Source: Glandiceps talaboti
Lineage: Eukaryota > Hemichordata > Enteropneusta > Spengelidae
DNA: 64,000 bases
Assembly (NCBI RefSeq): GCF_964340395.1
Contig: NC_135552.1
Span: 22,535,681 to 22,599,680, forward strand
Direction of reading: 5' to 3'
Shown here one piece after another: positions 10,841 to 23,815 of the stretch. Under the pieces are notes generated by a model. It saw nothing but the letters and a program-made list of their open reading frames with translations. It did no database searches and had not been told where the DNA came from. Position numbers and translations under genes: made by a program. The stretch's first letter is position 1, and each line of letters starts with the position of its first letter.

Positions 10841-13800
10841 ATACATATACACACACATATACATATACACACACATGCATGATACATTTTTCTAATTTTA
10901 TTATGATTCAAATTTTTCACATCAGTACTTTTTCACAATATTGAAATAGTGAAAAAGTCCATTGACTTGAATGTGTGTATATATCTGTGATCACATGTTC
11001 AAATATTAACTCTGCAAATGTGAGGGACCTTATTGTAAACAACAGTAAACTCATACTACTAATTTTTCTTTTAATGACTCACTTAATTATAGTGATAACA
11101 CAGACATTGTCAAATTCTATCAAATTTTCTGAGCTTGGCACTGACTTGATCAGATTAGGGTTGCCACAAAACTATAGGTGGGTAGATTAAGAGACATGGA
11201 AACATTTTGGCAGACTTGATTCATAATTATCTACTCACATACACGTACAATCTGTGCCTTCAGTGGTATGTAAACATTGTGTGTATGTATCACCTGTCAA
11301 CAGACAGACAGACAGACAGACAGACATACATAGACAAATAGGTAAAGATTGAGACAGGTAGACAGTTTGGTGGACTTGGTTCATAATTATGTACAAATTT
11401 GTTCACATATACATACAATCAGTGCCTTCAATGTAAATACTTTTTATACATGTGAGCATCACCGGTCAACGAATATGGATGTCCGTTAATTCAAAGTGTT
11501 GTTGAAAATAGACTGGAAAATAACTGAATTCTAATTTACCCAGGTTCATTGCAGTATATTTCAAAAGTCTATTGGGCATATTGATCAGAAATGTAGTATT
11601 TGTACGTGTATAATCATTGGGAAAATTATTAATTTTGTCTTTGAAAATGATATGGATGTCAATAGACAACATCACCTAGCAGCTGAAAGTCAAGTTCATT
11701 AGTCACACTCATAGCAAGTGACGAGGAGCTTGTTGAGAAATGCATTGCTTTCAAAAGTATGAAAATATTGTCAATTTATTTTTGTAAATATAGGTATGTT
11801 AACAGCCGACACCACTTAGAAACTGAAAAGTGAGCAAATTAAGAATTAATTAGCTTGCTGCATGATCAGTAGTAAGTAAAGGTCAAAGGTCATATTAAGC
11901 AGGTAGGTGAGGTGACACACCTGTAGTCTGCTCTTGGGCAGACACAAGTAGACACAACTGCATAGTTTACTCACCTGCTCAGATGTATATACATGTACAA
12001 TCAATGTTTTCAATGTAACTACTTCTATACAGCAGCTGTTATGAGTTTGTATATGCCAATCAAAGAGCTATTGAAAAGATAACTGCAAATTGATACATAA
12101 AACTGAATTAAACTACCCTTGTATTTCAAAGGTCTTTCAGCTATTTTGATGAAAAATGCAATATTTTCAGAGAAAAGACAGTCTGGTAAAATTTCTTTTG
12201 AAAAATGATAATAGATATCAACAGACAGCATTGCTTAGCAACAGAAAGACCAGTTATTTATTCATTAAACAATAGATGAGGAGCTTGCTAGGAAATGCAT
12301 CATTTTCAGAAACATTCAATAACTTATCAGTGTTTTCTTTGAAAATGATATGAATATCAATAGCCAATATCACTTAGCAACTGAAAGTCACGTTCAGTAC
12401 TCAGTAGCCACAAATGAGGAATTGATCAGTTTGTTGATTGATTGGTAGTAATGAAAGGTCAAAGGTCATAACAATTCCAGAGAGCAAACAAACTCTTTTC
12501 CTCCAATGGTATTATGAAAATATTTTGCTTCTGTAGAAATGTATGGACATAACAGGTTCATCATTGACAAGACACATTCTGTGATTCAGGATAGCGTTTG
12601 TCTTGTACCAGGAATACCAGTTTCTGTAAAAAATTGGAACTACAATATGGAAGTGACTAAAGGCTAAGAAATTCTTTAAAGATGTGGGTACCATCTTCCT
12701 GTTTTCTTAGAAGTATGACAGGGCATACCAGTTGAATGGTAACTGTGGAACATTACTGTTGTTATTTAACTTATAATTTTTAACTTTGCTTAAGTTTGTA
12801 TTTTGTTATAACTTTGAATTGTATCGTTCACTTGAAAATTTCACAGATGGAATCAGTGTAAAGATGAAATCTGCTTGATATGGTGTTGTATATCTTGAAG
12901 ATTTTACAAAATTTCTTTTCCTTTCCTGTGCCATCATACATTTAGTATCAAAACACTTGAAATTGACAGAGTAGTCTTTCCTTTCAATGGTTGTTAACTT
13001 TTTTTGCAATAATTACAATTGGAAAACATGACTGATTTGGCATCCACGTCCCAAGTTTTGATAAGGATGAATTACAAAGGTTGTAATGCGTGACTGAGGA
13101 TTCAGCTGTGAGCTTTTGATCTGTCTTGGTTGATAATCCTCATCAGAATGACAAATATTAAGGGTGAACACAAGATGTGTCATTGACCTGCAATGGTTTG
13201 ACTCTGATTATCTAGACTAGTCATAAAGTCTTGCTTTTTACAAGTCAACTGTATTTGTTACAACATCATGTAACCCCCTCCCCTCCACCCTCCCCTGAAA
13301 GTGCTTACAGTCAGAATTTACAATGCTAATACCAACCATTCTAATGATATTTTTGTATAAAAATGAGTGTAGTTGATCTTAAAAGTTTGACTGCTTTCAT
13401 ATTTTGACTGTCACTTACACTACTAGGAATGTACTCTGATAATTATAACAATATTTTATGTCCACAGTTTCACTACCAATTTTTGTATTTGACTAACCCT
13501 GTCTTTGACTTTTTTTTCTTCTCTGTAGTTGTCATATAATAATTTATGGACCCTTTTTTCACACAATGAGATCTAAACTTGTCATATACTATTCATTGTA
13601 TTAGGATTTTGAAGTACAAAAAAGTACTAGATTTTGAAAAAAATCCCTACATAGACAAAATTTTGATAAGTTTCTGTACATTTACACAAAATTTTGACAA
13701 ATTGCTGTACAGTGAGTCAAAATTTTGACAAATTTCAGTACAGCTAGACAAAATTTTTGACAAATTTCTAATCTGGTAGATAATATGTTGATAGTTTTCT

Positions 13801-16800
13801 GAACAGCCAGACTAATTTTGACAAATTGCTATCAGCTAGACAAAATTTGTGAGGTGACATAGACAGACAGACAGACAGACAGCGTCATTGCCATTCAGTA
13901 ACATTATAGGTTGATGTGTCATTCAAGAACAGTTGGATTAGTTGATGTGTAGCAATGAATAATTAAATTGAATGACAGTTATGTCATGTATAACATATAA
14001 AAATGAGATTAAAGCCATGAACAGTTCAATACATGCATTCATGGATTAAATTATTTCAATTGAGGTTTACTGGGGTACATGTATGTACAGTAGGTAGTCG
14101 AAAAAAAACCATATAGATTTGGCACTAGGTGTCATACCGTATGTAAATTTTCTTGCTGACCTTAAATTTGTTTTATGTGGTGCAAGGAAAAATATCTCAG
14201 ATATGGCTAGTAAAAATCAGAAATTTGAATAAAATACACAAAATTAGAGATATGTCACCTCAGACAGAAATTGATTAACACACAAATCAATATCACATAA
14301 CAAACACTTCAGTTTTGAGCTTTGTACTGTTCATATATTGTATTCTTGTGAACCATACCACACTCTCTGATAGTCTGTTTGTGTTGATTGATTGATTGAT
14401 TGATTGATTGAATGAATGAATGCCAACCTCACCATTTTGTGAACGGTTCTGGATGTAATCAAGTTATTTGCAGGAAAGTTGAGACTGATTATATGCAAAG
14501 TTCAAGATTCTGGTATTCAGGAATGTGCTGTGCAATGAGTTTTCACGTTATTTTTAGTCAAGTTGAGAGTGTGTGTCCTGACTGATTAGATGCAGAGTTC
14601 AAGAACCTGTATGCAGGAATTTAAATGCAGATCATAAAATTGAGATATAGAGATATCAGACAGCATTTGTTACAAAGTGTACTTTCAGTGTCATAGTAGT
14701 ACACATACATGTAGGGCAAAGACGTCTGGGATAACAAGACCAGACATTTACATGTCCCTGTTTCATCAATGTCACAAAAAGTTCAAAGTTTTTCAAACAA
14801 CTAGAAATATACTAAGAAATTGTCATTTTTGGTATAGTTTGACACAAAACTAAATTCTAAAGAGTTTGTTGCACTTTTCAACCTCTTGCTTGGTTCCTTT
14901 CTATTTCATTCAGATATTTGGAAAAATTAAAAGATTAGTTTGCTTCACCATTCCTCTGCTTTCTTCCCAGTCTCTTTTGATAATATACTAAATTGAATGA
15001 AGGTCATACACGTTTGGATGACCTTCACGTGACCTTTAACCCTATAATGAACTTTGACCCTTTTAAGGTTGTAGAACTGTTGATTTAACGAGTGTGAAGC
15101 TACCATCATATTCATATTCATATTCACTTTCAAAAGTTGACCTCTAGCTCAATGTGAATATGATGATAGCTTCACACGTTCATCATCAGATTCGAAGTCT
15201 TCCGAATTAAATGGGTACGAACAAGCGCTCGGCAAATCACATAAATCCTTCATTGGCAGGTTGAAATCATGTGATTGTAGTTACTTTTCACTTGATTTGT
15301 GTGGATTTGCCAGAGTATCCAATTTGCACCATGAATTATTGTTGTCATATAAAAAACTAATTTGGACTATGTTTAGTATGCCTTTCCCATATCTTTGAAA
15401 ATGAAATATCAATATTTGGGTGTACAAAAAACCTGTATGAGTAATGTAATAAAATACGACTTGGCTGGGTGTGTTTTGATTTCCCGCAGTGTCGCTATCT
15501 TTGAAACCCTACTTAACACTTACACTGGTGAAATTTACACAAAATAGTGTTGTCAAGACCACAATTATCACAATGTATGTAGTTCCCTTGATCGGGGAGG
15601 GTCAACGCAATCGATTGTAAAAATTATGGTCCATGACAACAATAATTCATGGTGCAAATTGGATACTCTGGCAAAAATACGAAGAAAGCATGCAAATCCA
15701 AGAAAATCAAGTGAAAAGTAATTACAATCACATGATTTCAACCTGCCAATGAAGGATATGTGATTTACCGAATGCGTGTTCGTACCCATTCGGAAGACTT
15801 CGAATCTGATGATGAACGTGTGAAGCTATCATCATATTCACATTGAGCTAGAGGTCAACTTTTGAAAGTGAAGATGAATATGAATATGATGGTAGCTTCA
15901 CACTCGTGTTGATTTAAGTTTAACTTGTTTACATCCAGTCTGTCTCTTTCCTATGTCTAGGTAGTGACACTGTGTACTATGAATATATTGGATAAGTCAG
16001 TGATTCTGTAATGCCAGATATAAACAAACAAACAATACTGGAAGTGGTCTTACTATGTTTCTCATGACCTGACCAAGCCTATATTACTACATTCTGGCAA
16101 AGTGAGAAAAATTGATGCCTTCTACGGCAGAATTAGAAACAATTTCATGTCACAGATTGTCAGATGGCAACCCCACAAGTGCATATGTGAATGTAAATTA
16201 TCGTTCATACATGTACTGAATTTCAGGAAATTTAAGCAAACAAAAGTGTCCTTCTGACTTTTAATAGTCATTTCAAAGTCATTCAGACTGTTATTTTATG
16301 TACAACTTGCAAGTACCGGTATGAATAGAAAGTAGAACCAACATGTACTCATACAGTTACTTTTTTTAAAACTTAAAAAATTCTTTAAAATTTTTTGTAA
16401 ATTTTAACCCGCCCCATCATTTTAAAGGTGTTACGATGAGAAACAAAGAATAAAGTACAGGTACCCTTGTCAAGGTTCCAGTGAGACAAAGTGATAGTTT
16501 CAATGTGTCTGCTATCAGTGTTGGAAGTATGTAAGGCAATACCAAAATTGTGATGAAAGCCATACAGGTTATCTCATGGATTGATTTACTTTCTTAGCAG
16601 TAAATGTACTTAGCATATCTCTAACAGTCTTGTGAATTGACTCAAATTTCAATTCCAATATCCATGCCATGGCCCAGAGATCACAGGAGTAATCTATTGT
16701 CAGTCTTTAGTTTCATCTAAATTTTTTGTAATGTTACTAGATGCACCTACATCACTTTCAATTTTGTTGTTACTGGCAAAGTGGGCAAACCACTTGCCTC

Positions 16801-18804
16801 TTACCTCTGTGGTTGGGATTCATACCCACTCTGGTTTTGATTAGATTTACCACACTGTAAGTAAGAAGAGTGTCGTTCAGTTTTAATCAACCGAACAATG
16901 CAGGTTTTCCCAGGATACTCTAAAAAATTGTTTATTAAAATGGGAACTTATGATGGTTATTGATTACCATACTTTAAATGAGAGAATCTAATTTGTATTG
17001 ACTAATGAAAATTTCAGAGAGTCAAAAAATTTCTTGGAAACAAACCCTAATTTGTAAAATTTTCAATGGTGTTGGTTGTTTCCTTTACAGGCAAAAGCAA
17101 TTTATGACTTTGATGGTGACGTAGACCATGGGGAACTTACAATATATGAAAATGATATCTTGACAGTAACAAGTCAGGATGTGGGTGAAGGATGGTGGGA
17201 AGGCACCAATTCAAGGGGCCAAACTGGTCTCTTTCCAGAAGCTTACGTTGAGGTAAGTCTGACCTACATATGTGTAGATGGAAGGCATGGGATTTGTTTG
17301 TAAATCTAGTTTTTTGAGGTCAGGCACCTCTGACCTCTGACCCCTGACCTCTAAATAGACCTCTAGATATTGAGTAAGCCTCTGATCATGAGATCCCTAA
17401 ATTTATTATTTTATGATGTCATTTACTTCTGTGTCACTGGATTACATTTCCTAAGAAGCAGCGACAATAACAAATCTATTTGAACTCAGTTAATTCTTAG
17501 CTCACCAAATAAATCTCAAGAAGTCGATACTCAAGTTCAACTGCAGCTAAGCTTAAAATTTACCAACAAGGGTCAAAGTTTATCAATAAAGTTCAAACTG
17601 TCCCAACAAAGGTCAGAGATTGCCAATACAGGTCAAAGTTTATCAATAAAGGTCAAACTTCCAAAAAAGGTCAAAGTTTGGCAACAAATCTCTAAATTGC
17701 AGTTTCATATTATAAGTATGTATGCACTATATACACAGGAAGGAAGGAACAATAAGAGTGACTTGTGGCATATGATATTGAAGTATTGGGTGGTAAAATT
17801 AACAAGTGTTCATTGTATTTAAAAACCAGTGTATATAAAGAGAGACGCCTATCAACTCTACAACGTAAACTCGGGCAGACATCCTGTCATATTTTCAGAC
17901 ATTTTTGACATTATTTTATTATTGATATGTCTACATGCATAGAATAACTGTGTTGTCACACAGACTCTATGTAAAATACTGTCCTCAAAAAAAAATGCTG
18001 CCCCCAGAATTGGACTCTCAGAAGTACACTTTACAAAATATAAGTTCTGTGTACAGGAAATGCAGTCAGTTTTCTTACATAATTACATACTTTTTAGTTC
18101 CAAGACATCAGGAGTATAGTCATGATTTAGCATTGAAGTAAACTAAAATGTAGTAGAAAAGAAAACAATTACTTGATATTTCAGTATGGTTTGTATCAAA
18201 AGGAATGATGGCAAACATAGTAGATCATTTGCATACTAATTTACATAGTATTTTCATAATAATTTGCATAAAGTATACATATCAAACTTACACACTTAGG
18301 CTGTAAATAGTCAGGTACAAGCTCAATAAAATAAAGATATATTAACATAAACTATCAGCCAAAATTTTTTTAATACAAACATCCTTCAATACAATGTAAG
18401 CAGTGATAGTGTAATGAAATTTCAGCCAGCCAACTAATGTTTCATCCATGTAATAACCAAATAATTTCAGTATCATTTTTCCCATCTATCACAGCTTATC
18501 AATGAGGCGGGGCCTCCTGCCTTTGCCCCACCAATGCCAACATTTGCTCCACCAGCACCACAGACTTACCAATCATCAGCCCCAGCAGCATACAACCCTG
18601 CCCCTCCTAGCACAGACTTTGACGGAGGGACAGCTGATGATGATTGGGACGACTGGGATGATGACAGCAGTTCATATTCAGATTCCAGACAACAGGTGAG
18701 AATCAAAATCTGAATCAGTTTCTGAATCTGAATCTGAAATTCATTAGATATATACATGTATTTTAGGAAGATACAGTTTATTTAGGATTTGTGTGTGTGT
18801 GTGT

Positions 18805-18901
<97 letters not shown>

Positions 18902-21900
18902 CTATGTATGTATTGATGAATGGATTTTTGTTTGTTTGTTTACATGTACATGTGTGATGCTTGGGTAAAACTGAGGCGTCTTTTATTGTTTGAATATCCA
19001 TTTATGGTACATATGAAAATCCCAGACTGTTATTCTTCATATGCATATGTACACAGGAAAGATAAAATGAAAAATGAAGTGTGCATCAAATAAACCCAGA
19101 TACTCATTTTAAATTACATTCTGATATTGTTTGTGTATTTTTGTCTCGCATGTTTACACCACAGTCAACTGTAGGCTCTCCAACAGAACATGATACAAAC
19201 CACTTTGCATCAAGAAAAGGCACTTCAACTATTAAAACCAAAGGATTCAACAGGTGACAACTTGTATTTTGTAGATAAATCATATTGTTCTCTTTTTGCT
19301 AAGGTAGAACAACAGTCAATATGCCTCAAAATCAAATCTCTAAAAGCTTGTTGCTGGTCCTTTTAAATACTGACAGAAATCTGGGTATTCGCCATCTTGT
19401 TTTCAAGGAAATCAACAATCTTATTTTTCCACACAGTTACCATAGTAACTGACAGCCATATTGGATTCTGAAATGAGTCCATTTAAATACCGTTTTGACC
19501 TCTACTTCAACATGCTTGGTGACCCCAAAGTTTTCTGGAGCAGAATTTTATTCCAAGATACTACCTGTATGTTAAATGCAATGCAATAAAAATTAAAACC
19601 CAGAGCATCAAATGTTAGAAAAATAAAATTCTGTAAACAACAACACTTGTTTTAGTTGCATTTAAATGCGCTGGTACAAGGCTGTGTCCCTGGAATGAGG
19701 ATTACATGTTTTTAGTGGCCATTGTACTCGAGCTGCACTTGCTTTGTGACACAAATTGGTACAGAAAACTAAAAATTCTTGAGTTAAACAATCATTGTGT
19801 CGCTATCCATTTCAGATTTTCAACGTTTGTAAAACTTGGAGGAGAAGCATACATTTTAGGCAATGCCAAAGCAGAAGTGCCTCATGGAGAGGAAATCAGA
19901 ATTGTTGTAAGTTTGTTTGTTTGTTTATTTATTTATTTATTTACCAAGGACATCAACAGATATTCATTCTCATACACAGCAACTTTTTACCCCCCAAATC
20001 TATCAACTCAGTTTGTGCCCCAATATTCACACACACACAGACGGGACCTGAACTTTGACGGGAAGGCAAGTCAATTCCCTATTTGACCATAGATAACTCA
20101 TCACAAATTTAACATTGTGTTTAGACTCTTTACCATTTTGACAAATGGCTGCCATACCCTGTTTGTTTTTTTCATTGCCAAACCTTAAAATATACCAGTA
20201 TTGGTGTGAGATGTCATTTTAGTTGTAAGAAAAAACAACTATTTCTCTGCCAGACTTGTGCTCCAAAAATAGAATGTGACAGGAACCATCAACAAATTGT
20301 TATCCAATAGTTCAATAGGAAATACTTTATAACTAAGTCACTTCATGATCAGAATAATTTATATTTCAAACACATCTTTGCTTTCGACGATAGATTAGAT
20401 ATGAGTTTAGTCTTGGAATTAATGTAGGGGGGGGGGGGGGTGGAAAGGAGGGGATATTTTGATATTATTCCCCTATATTCATTCCACGCAGTGAAAAAAA
20501 TTACAAGTGACCTAAGGGGCCTTGTGACAAGAGTCAAAAGATGAGTAGTATTTAATAACACTGAAAACCTTTAGGTCATGAGTTCTTTGTGGCTGAATGA
20601 AGCAAAATATTGGAGAATAACATATTAAGTATACCTATGTTTGTGTAATTTATGAAAAATTGCCAAACTTTTGACTATTTTGAATATTTTGACAAATTTT
20701 TGAGCAAAGCAGATCCAATGATGTGTAGACACTCCTTGTTGTAATGTAGAACGATCAGGGTATATATCTTATCTTTTTTGTTTGAACATGTTCAACTTTC
20801 CTTGCATGAGGTACATTAGGGCATACTAGGCCACATCATTTATTGTTTTTCTAGAAACATATAAATCATATGAATGTACATGGTAATAGTACAAATATGA
20901 TGTGTCATATGTCAAAGTTGACACCAGCAGTCGCAGTTTACAAGTTTATATTTTATATTATATCCATCTTCAGGATTAAATCGCTATACTACTGCGCTAG
21001 TTAATGTCATATGTTGTGCAAAATTTTGTTTATTTTTGTCACATACATTTTTAATTTTTAATTTTTAACTTAAATTACATTTTAAAATAAATGTACACAG
21101 TATATTTATGTTGAGGTGCAGATGTTATGAACTATGAACAAAACAGTGTTGATTTATTTGTATTTGTGCAAAGAATATTATTTTAAAAATTAACAATTAC
21201 TTCAATTTGTAACTATGGATTCATGTTTCATGTAGTCAAACCGAATGAAGTACTATGCCCTCTATATATAATACAACTAGTGACAGACCAGATGTACAAG
21301 AGGAACTTCTCACAAATATGAAAAGTAAACAAATTAATCAGATAATAACACTTGGCCCAGTATGTTGGAAATACGCAGAGACAAGTATTACAGATCATCA
21401 TTTGATGAGAACAGTTGTATTGCCGCTTTACATAATAGTTGACATTCACAGATGAATTTCAAGTTCTCATGGCATTTCATGTCCATGCAAAGAAGCCATA
21501 AGACTGTTCTTATTAAACCATACATGTCGTACTTCCAACAACATATTCTGCCAAATGTTATTCCAATTTACTTGTCTACTTTCCCTGTTTGTAACAAGTT
21601 CCACTTGTAATCGCCTGTCTGTCACTTGTTGTATTTGAATTCCACCATCTTGGATTAGTACGTTGCTGTCTTATCAGTCAAACCATATGGATGAATGACA
21701 TTGGTTTATTCAGGACCAACCCTTTATAAAGCTCAGCCAAACAATTGTATTTCAAATCCAAAGTCTAATCTCTAATCTGACATTGGCCTTTAAACATTAA
21801 AGGTGTAACTTTTAGGATTCATGTTTAAAGGCTCAGGATTCAGTCCCAGGTTTTTGCATTAGTAGCATAAGGATAGAACTATTCATTTTGTTCAGGGCTA

Positions 21901-23716
21901 ACCTTTTCTATAACTTTACCCGACAGATGTTTTTGTCAAGTAAATTTTAATCGTAATCTAACATTGGCCGTTAGAGGCTTATGATTTAATTGAAGGTATT
22001 CACATTAGTGTTGTCTTGTCAGTTGTTGTATACAGATTATAGTTCTTCTATTACTCTGCCAAGCAACTGCTTTCGACAACCTTCTTTTAACCTAATCTGA
22101 CATTGGCCTTTAATGTCATAATGGGTCAGTTTGGGTGATAGCGGTCTCGCATCCCAACCTGGGAGTCAGGACCCTATAGTGAATATAGACCCCTCTTAGA
22201 TCTAAGGTACATGCTTCAACATAATACACTAAAGAAAGCCACAGACTGAAGATATGAAACTATTGATTCAGAAAGATGCTGTTCATTCTTGATCCTATGA
22301 ACAGAGTTGAACATTTTTTGTACTGTTGATCTTGGTAAGGACTTTGAACCATACTATGACCAGAGGGCAGACAGGATTGATAACATGAATTTAGACTTGC
22401 CAAACACCCCTAGCAAGTACAATGTCCATGGTTAATATCTTACAGTTACACACAGTTTATTATGTATATGCATGTCTAATAATTTGAAAAATTATGAATA
22501 CATGTATGTAGATTTATTTTACACATGCTAGCATTTCTGATAGAGCACCATGAGTCTGCATCAAGTTTAAAGTTAAAGCGTGATTTGACTTATTAAAACA
22601 GTTCTGTATCAGAACCATAGAAACTTTGGTCCTGAACACAAAACTGATTCTATGTTATTCTTATGGCCCCAGTGATATGATAGCACTGATGAAGGAACCT
22701 GGGATTGAAGCATGGGCCTTTAAAATCCTTGCCTAGTTTAATCATTACATTCATGTTTGATTGTACAGTGTACATGTACACCGTATTTGTTATTGTGTAC
22801 ACACACACTGGTACCAAATACAATGAAATACCACATTCATGGTTGACTATTGTACATTGTACATTATATAACCTTGATGACCTCAGCCATTCTATTTTTA
22901 CTCGGTAGTCAGTCTGTACACACAAGACAGGAAGGTCATTGAAGTTTAGATTTATTTTAATGTACTGTTTCTGATGACCTATCTATACATGTATAGAGCT
23001 GGTGAAAGTACAACTGATAAATATTTACATATCATTTGCATATCTATGACTGGTGAACCCTGACTTGCATGCTTGCTTTTAAGTGCTAGGAATGATTTGG
23101 AATGTTTATACAGTATTGTGAGTTGCATAAACCTAATGTGCATGATGTGTGGAAACCCAACCCCAATAATAGAGGGGCGGGGGTGAGGGTGGGGGTGGGG
23201 GTGGGGTGGGGTGAAGGGAGAGAGGAGTGGAGGATCAGGTAAAATTTCAACAGAATTCTATTTCTTTCAACCTCGATGAAATACCTATACCTTTGAACTT
23301 AGGTAGATTTTTACCCACTTTAACCCTGAAAACACAACTTGACCAAATACAACTTAGAGTGTGCAGATGATGAGGAAAGGAATTGGTTGTTTGTTTTAGA
23401 TCTTGTTTTACGACATCAAAAATATAGCAATACTTTTAGGATGAAAACAGCACTCAAACTGTACAAGGAAGTACGTTCTCACATTTTAACACCCCATACT
23501 TGGTCATACACTTGTAGTGTACCAGGATATATGGTATTTATAGTTATTACCTGCTGTAAAAACACATTCATGTATATAGAAACTTAGGTATGTAAACCTG
23601 AGGTGTTGTAACTCAGGTGTAAACATTGTAAAATAATTATATCTGAGCTCACAATCAAAATACCTGTTTAGTGTGATGCGAACAGTATGGCAACGTGTGT
23701 GTGTGTATGTGTATGT

Positions 23717-23815
<99 letters not shown>

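Larger units (their letters stand above)
11390..12470. repeat. higher-order tandem repeat, period about 558 bp
   Basis: Two diverged units. A core reading CACCTAGCAGCTGAAAGTCA and variants appears near 11670, 11808, 12226 and 12370. The first and third, and the second and fourth, are each about 558 bp apart, so each unit holds two sub-copies about 140 bp apart. Other shared landmarks are CAATGTAAATAC/CAATGTAACTAC (11430, 12016), GAGGAGCTTG (near 11722 and 12278) and AGGTCAAAGGTCAT (11880, 12456). Confidence 0.7.
9772..17090 (+). other. SNX intron 1 (7.3 kb)
   Basis: Contains an (AC)n microsatellite (10797-10838), a (CAGA)n block (11301-11330), a higher-order tandem repeat (about 11390-12470), a degenerate repeat built on GACAAAATTTTGACAAATT (about 13650-13856), (TGAT)n at 14379-14412, a partial 103-bp duplication near 14470-14640 and a foldback transposon (15078-15917). 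No further exon is supported. Confidence 0.85.
17253..18494 (+). other. SNX intron 2
   Basis: 1.2 kb. Holds the tandem TGACCT motif (17331-17350) and the AGGTCA-phased repeat (about 17560-17700), otherwise AT-rich unique sequence. Confidence 0.85.

Noticed and set aside
14379-14412. LINE tail at (TGAT)n
   Set aside because: The same unit as the LINE tail, but no GGCGCTATATAAA-type 3' UTR borders it, so LINE origin is unsupported here.
17076-17090. ATG at 17076 as the SNX start codon
   Set aside because: It lies in the pyrimidine-rich acceptor of exon 2. The MALK exon at 9760 gives the expected N-terminus and phase.
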